Shown here one piece after another: positions 45,326 through 47,640 of a stretch of DNA of 47,640 bases (position 1 is its first letter; every line of letters starts with the position of its first letter). The notes beneath the pieces were generated by a model. It saw nothing but the letters and a program-made list of their open reading frames with translations, made no database searches and was not told where the DNA came from. A program made the position numbers and the translations under genes. Source of the DNA: JBFMCC01 sp037445635 (lineage in GTDB: Bacteria > Chloroflexota > Anaerolineae > Anaerolineales > Villigracilaceae); assembly GCA_037445635.1 (NCBI GenBank), contig JBBIKC010000027.1, positions 1 to 47,640 on the forward strand, in the 5' to 3' direction.

Positions 45326-46553
45326 TCAGCCTCACCTGATTCTCGTAGAACAGGTAATCCCACGCCCAGTTGACCAGCACCAGCAACCGGTTGCGGAATC
45401 CGATCAGCCGGTAGATGTGCAGGAAGACCCAGATCAACCAGGCGATGAATCCGCTGAACGACAGCCCCCAGATGCGCGCCACAGCCGCGTTCCGCCCGAT
45501 GGTGGCAAGCAGGCCAGGGTCCTTGTAATGAAACGCCGCGGGCGAAGTCCCGCGGAGGATTCGCAGCAGATTCTCCGCGGCCGCCTTTCCCTGCTGAAGC
45601 GCGACCGTCGAAAGCATGGGCAGGGGCTGACCTCCGCCGTTCTCGACGTAAGCCGCGTCGCCGATGACAAAGACCTCGGGATGACCGGGCAACTGCAGGG
45701 TCGCCTCGGTCACGATTCGACCCGCGCCTGCCTGCCGCGCCCCCAGCCGGTCCGCCAGCCCGGCCGCCCTCACGCCGGCCGTCCAGATCAGCGTGCTGGT
45801 GGGAATCCGCGTCCCATCCGCGAGCGTGACCTCCTCGCCGTTGTAATCCATCAGTTTTGTATTCAGCATGATCTCTACGCGCTTGGAACGCAGAAGGTCG
45901 AATGTAGCCTTGCGCAATTCGTCAGGATACGCGGGCATGACACTGCCTCCCGCTTCGAGCAGCAGCACGCGCACATCGTTCAACTCCATCGTCGGATAAT
46001 CCTTCGTCATCACATGGCGGATGAGCTCCGCCAGCGCGCCGGAGGTCTCGACCCCGGTTGGTCCGCCGCCGACGACCACGAAGGTCAGCATTGCGCGGCG
46101 TTTCCCCGTATCGGCCTCACGGCTGGCGCGCTCGAACACGGACAGCAAATGGTTGCGTGTCTCGACCGCGCTTTCGATATTCTTGAGATCGAAACTGTTT
46201 CGCTCCACCGACTCCAGCCCGAAGAAATTCGTCTGCCCGCCGAGCGCGAGGACGAGATAATCGTACGCGATGACCGAGCCGTCCATCTTCACGTAACGCG
46301 CTTCGAGGTTGACCTCGGTCACTTCGCCCATCTGGAAGGTCAGGTTCTTCTGTTTGCGGAAGATAGTCCGCAGCGGATAAGCAATCTGCGCGGGGAGCAG
46401 CCCCGCGATGGCGACCTGATACAACAGAGGCTGGAACAGGTGATAGTTTTGTTTATCAATCAACGTGATGCGCACGGGCGCCTTCGCCAGCCGCCGCGCG
46501 GTTTCCATGCCGCCAAATCCTGCGCCGATGATGACGATGTGGGGGGGATTCAT
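45312..46553 (-). CDS. Type II NADH:quinone oxidoreductase (NDH-2)
   Basis: 413 aa from the ATG at 46553, AGGAG upstream. Two Rossmann folds: FAD-binding HIVIIGAGFGGMETAR at the start and NADH-binding FVVVGGGPTGVETSGALAEL near residue 160; VFVIGDAAYVENGG is the FAD-ribityl-contacting GD motif. The C-terminal 60 residues hold hydrophobic helices (FIAWLIWVFLHIYRLIGF) for membrane attachment. Passes electrons from NADH to quinone without proton pumping. Promoter and a possible Rex site lie upstream. Confidence 0.92.
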   Translation of the reverse strand: MNPPHIVIIGAGFGGMETARRLAKAPVRITLIDKQNYHLFQPLLYQVAIAGLLPAQIAYPLRTIFRKQKNLTFQMGEVTEVNLEARYVKMDGSVIAYDYLVLALGGQTNFFGLESVERNSFDLKNIESAVETRNHLLSVFERASREADTGKRRAMLTFVVVGGGPTGVETSGALAELIRHVMTKDYPTMELNDVRVLLLEAGGSVMPAYPDELRKATFDLLRSKRVEIMLNTKLMDYNGEEVTLADGTRIPTSTLIWTAGVRAAGLADRLGARQAGAGRIVTEATLQLPGHPEVFVIGDAAYVENGGGQPLPMLSTVALQQGKAAAENLLRILRGTSPAAFHYKDPGLLATIGRNAAVARIWGLSFSGFIAWLIWVFLHIYRLIGFRNRLLVLVNWAWDYLFYENQVRLITRE

Positions 46554-46569
46554 CTCTCGACTCCTATGA

Positions 46570-46618
46570 TTGTGAAATATTGCACTAATATTATAACCAA
46601 AGTAGTCTGATTTGTAAA
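46570..46618 (-). promoter_or_regulatory. NDH-2 promoter with Rex-like operator
   Basis: On the minus strand TTTACA (46618-46613), 17-bp spacer, TATAAT (46595-46590). Just downstream, plus-strand TTGTGAA-ATAT-TGCACTA (46570-46587) matches 12 of 14 palindromic positions of the Rex consensus (TTGTGAA-N4-TTCACAA). Rex, an NADH/NAD sensor, represses ndh genes in several phyla. Confidence 0.65.
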
Positions 46619-46694
46619 GATTGCTCGCTGCTCCTGTTAGCCCAAAGTTAAAAATGGGCAGGTTCAAATGAAGTGAATATGGTAGAGTAAGCGG

Positions 46695-46985
46695 ATGGTC
46701 ATAGCAGTCATCATGCACAATTGTCGTCGCTGCGGAAGCCAGAACATTGTGAGAAACGGTCATCCTGCAAACAGCGGCATCTAACGCGCCTTGGGCGTCA
46801 GCCGCAACATGTTGGCCAGTTGGCTAAGGAAAGACGCTCAGAACACGAAACTGCAAGAGACACTATTCCCAGCGTAAGTTGAGGATGCCTTGGATGCAGC
46901 GAAATGTGGTCTTTTGTCCTGTTCAACGCCGGTGAATTGCACGAAAGCGCAGTCAGGCTTTGTGTCGTTCGCTGCAACCTGTCAC
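46695..46985 (+). pseudogene. Degraded IS1-family transposase remnant
   Basis: From ATG 46695 an InsA-like zinc-finger start is readable (CRRCGSQNIVRNGH), then a stop; a second frame gives RALGVSRNMLASWLRKDAQ (helix-turn-helix) and LQETLFPA; a third gives EMWSFV, the start of the DDE region (DEMWSFVGKK in intact IS1). Successive stops and frameshifts show it is dead. A GCCCA...TGGGC hairpin lies at about 46639-46656. The NDH-2 to phytoene-desaturase-like gap (473 bp) holds only this relic and the ndh promoter. Confidence 0.68.
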
Positions 46986-47026
46986 TTGTTACCTGACCAA
47001 CCAAAAATCCCTTCTTGGAGGAAACC

Positions 47027-47640
47027 ATGACAGACTACGACGTGATCATCATCGGCTCGGGCGCGGGAGGGTTGACCGCCGCTGTTGCGCTCGCACGGGC
47101 GGGGAAGAAGGTGCTGGTTCTCGAACAGCACGACCGCCCCGGCGGGTGGACGCATTCGTTCACGTTGAACGGGTATCGGTTCAGCCCTGGGGTGCATTAC
47201 ATCGGCGATTTGCAGGAGGGCGGAGGCTTGCGTCGGATTTATGATGGGCTGGATGTGTCGCAGGATTTGGCGTTTGTGGAACTCAATCCCGATGGGTACG
47301 ATCACATCGTTGTTGGCGAGAAGCAGGTTGATTTCCCCAAAGGCAAAGAAAATTTAATCGAGCGGTTGAAGAGTCATTTTCCGCATGAGGCAGAGGGGAT
47401 TGACGGTTACTTCCGCGACCTGACGAACATGATGGAAGGGTTGCGCAACATCGGCAGGCTGGATAAACCATTGGCGGCGGCAAAAGGCGCGGGAAGCATT
47501 CTCAAGTGGATGCGCGCGACGGGCGCGGACCTGATCAACGCCCACGTCAGCGACCCCGTGCTGCGCGGCGTGCTGGCGGGTCAATCGGGCGACCACGGAC
47601 TGCCGCCGTCGCGGGTCAGCGCGTTCATGCACGCGGGCAT
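47027..47640 (+). CDS. Phytoene desaturase/RetSat-like FAD-dependent oxidoreductase (3' end cut by window)
   Basis: 204 codons visible from the ATG at 47027 behind TTGGAGG; continues past the window. DVIIIGSGAGGLTAAVALARAG is the FAD-binding dinucleotide fold; LEQHDRPGGWTHSF and GYRFSPGVHYIGDL are typical of the CrtI/carotenoid-isomerase/all-trans-retinol saturase group. Likely acts on an isoprenoid or other polyene. No carotenoid genes are in the window, so the substrate is open. Confidence 0.83.
   Translation, partial: MTDYDVIIIGSGAGGLTAAVALARAGKKVLVLEQHDRPGGWTHSFTLNGYRFSPGVHYIGDLQEGGGLRRIYDGLDVSQDLAFVELNPDGYDHIVVGEKQVDFPKGKENLIERLKSHFPHEAEGIDGYFRDLTNMMEGLRNIGRLDKPLAAAKGAGSILKWMRATGADLINAHVSDPVLRGVLAGQSGDHGLPPSRVSAFMHAG

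Overview
The window is 47.6 kb of moderately GC-rich bacterial chromosome with about 50 tightly packed protein genes on both strands, two tRNA-Ser genes, a T-box leader and many small repeats. It looks like a Chloroflexota genome, most likely class Anaerolineae. The signs are three secreted lipoproteins with Thr/Pro-rich linkers and NBR1-type Ig-like domains, a KamA-type aminomutase, a solitary Flp-type pilin, F420-type oxidoreductase families, and arrays of short degenerate word repeats. This placement is inferred from gene content; there is no rRNA or marker-gene phylogeny in the window.

Layout. 1-3.3 kb: truncated CASTOR/POLLUX-like channel, then divergent sulfite-oxidase-like and catechol-dioxygenase-like genes. 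3.4-13.0 kb: a mostly leftward block of hydrolases and oxidoreductases (adenosine deaminase, LLM oxidoreductase, M42 peptidase, thioesterase, creatininase-type amidohydrolase, S9 peptidase, APH-type kinase). A HEPN-MNT toxin-antitoxin pair interrupts it, bracketed by a duplicated piece of the creatininase gene. 13-23 kb: rsmI, a heterodimeric ABC exporter, a GH1 glycosidase, rlmB, a DUF998 protein, a Flp pilin, miaB and two tRNA-Ser genes. 23-29.4 kb: surface lipoproteins around agmatinase and lysine 2,3-aminomutase. 29.5-34.2 kb: the pheS-pheT operon under a Phe-specific T-box. 34.2-39.2 kb: lipoprotein, polysaccharide deacetylase, coaX, L,D-transpeptidase and a LURP-one-like gene. 39.3-47.6 kb: PadR regulator, methyltransferase, MFS transporter, dodecin, DDN-type reductase, BrnT toxin-antitoxin, alpha-amylase, YbaK-like deacylase, NDH-2, an IS1-type relic and a truncated phytoene-desaturase-like gene.

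The most interesting signal is how repeats and genes are combined. Two genes of the four-helix-bundle family found in 23S rRNA intervening sequences (S23/IVP) each sit between inverted arrays of short words: TCGATATTCG-type between pheS and pheT, and GATAGGTGATAGG-type between a LURP-like gene and a hypothetical gene. Each therefore forms a cassette that could fold into one long RNA hairpin, as rRNA intervening sequences do. Arrays of the same words without a gene lie inside pheT, upstream of pheS and at the end of an ABC gene. Other small repeats are read through in frame in at least six unrelated proteins, one palindromic repeat has landed inside the T-box leader, and another repeat is nested in two unrelated MITE-like elements.

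Several genes carry a -10-like hexamer only 6-9 nt before the start codon with no Shine-Dalgarno sequence, which suggests leaderless transcripts. Positions were read by eye, so short sites may be off by a base or two.
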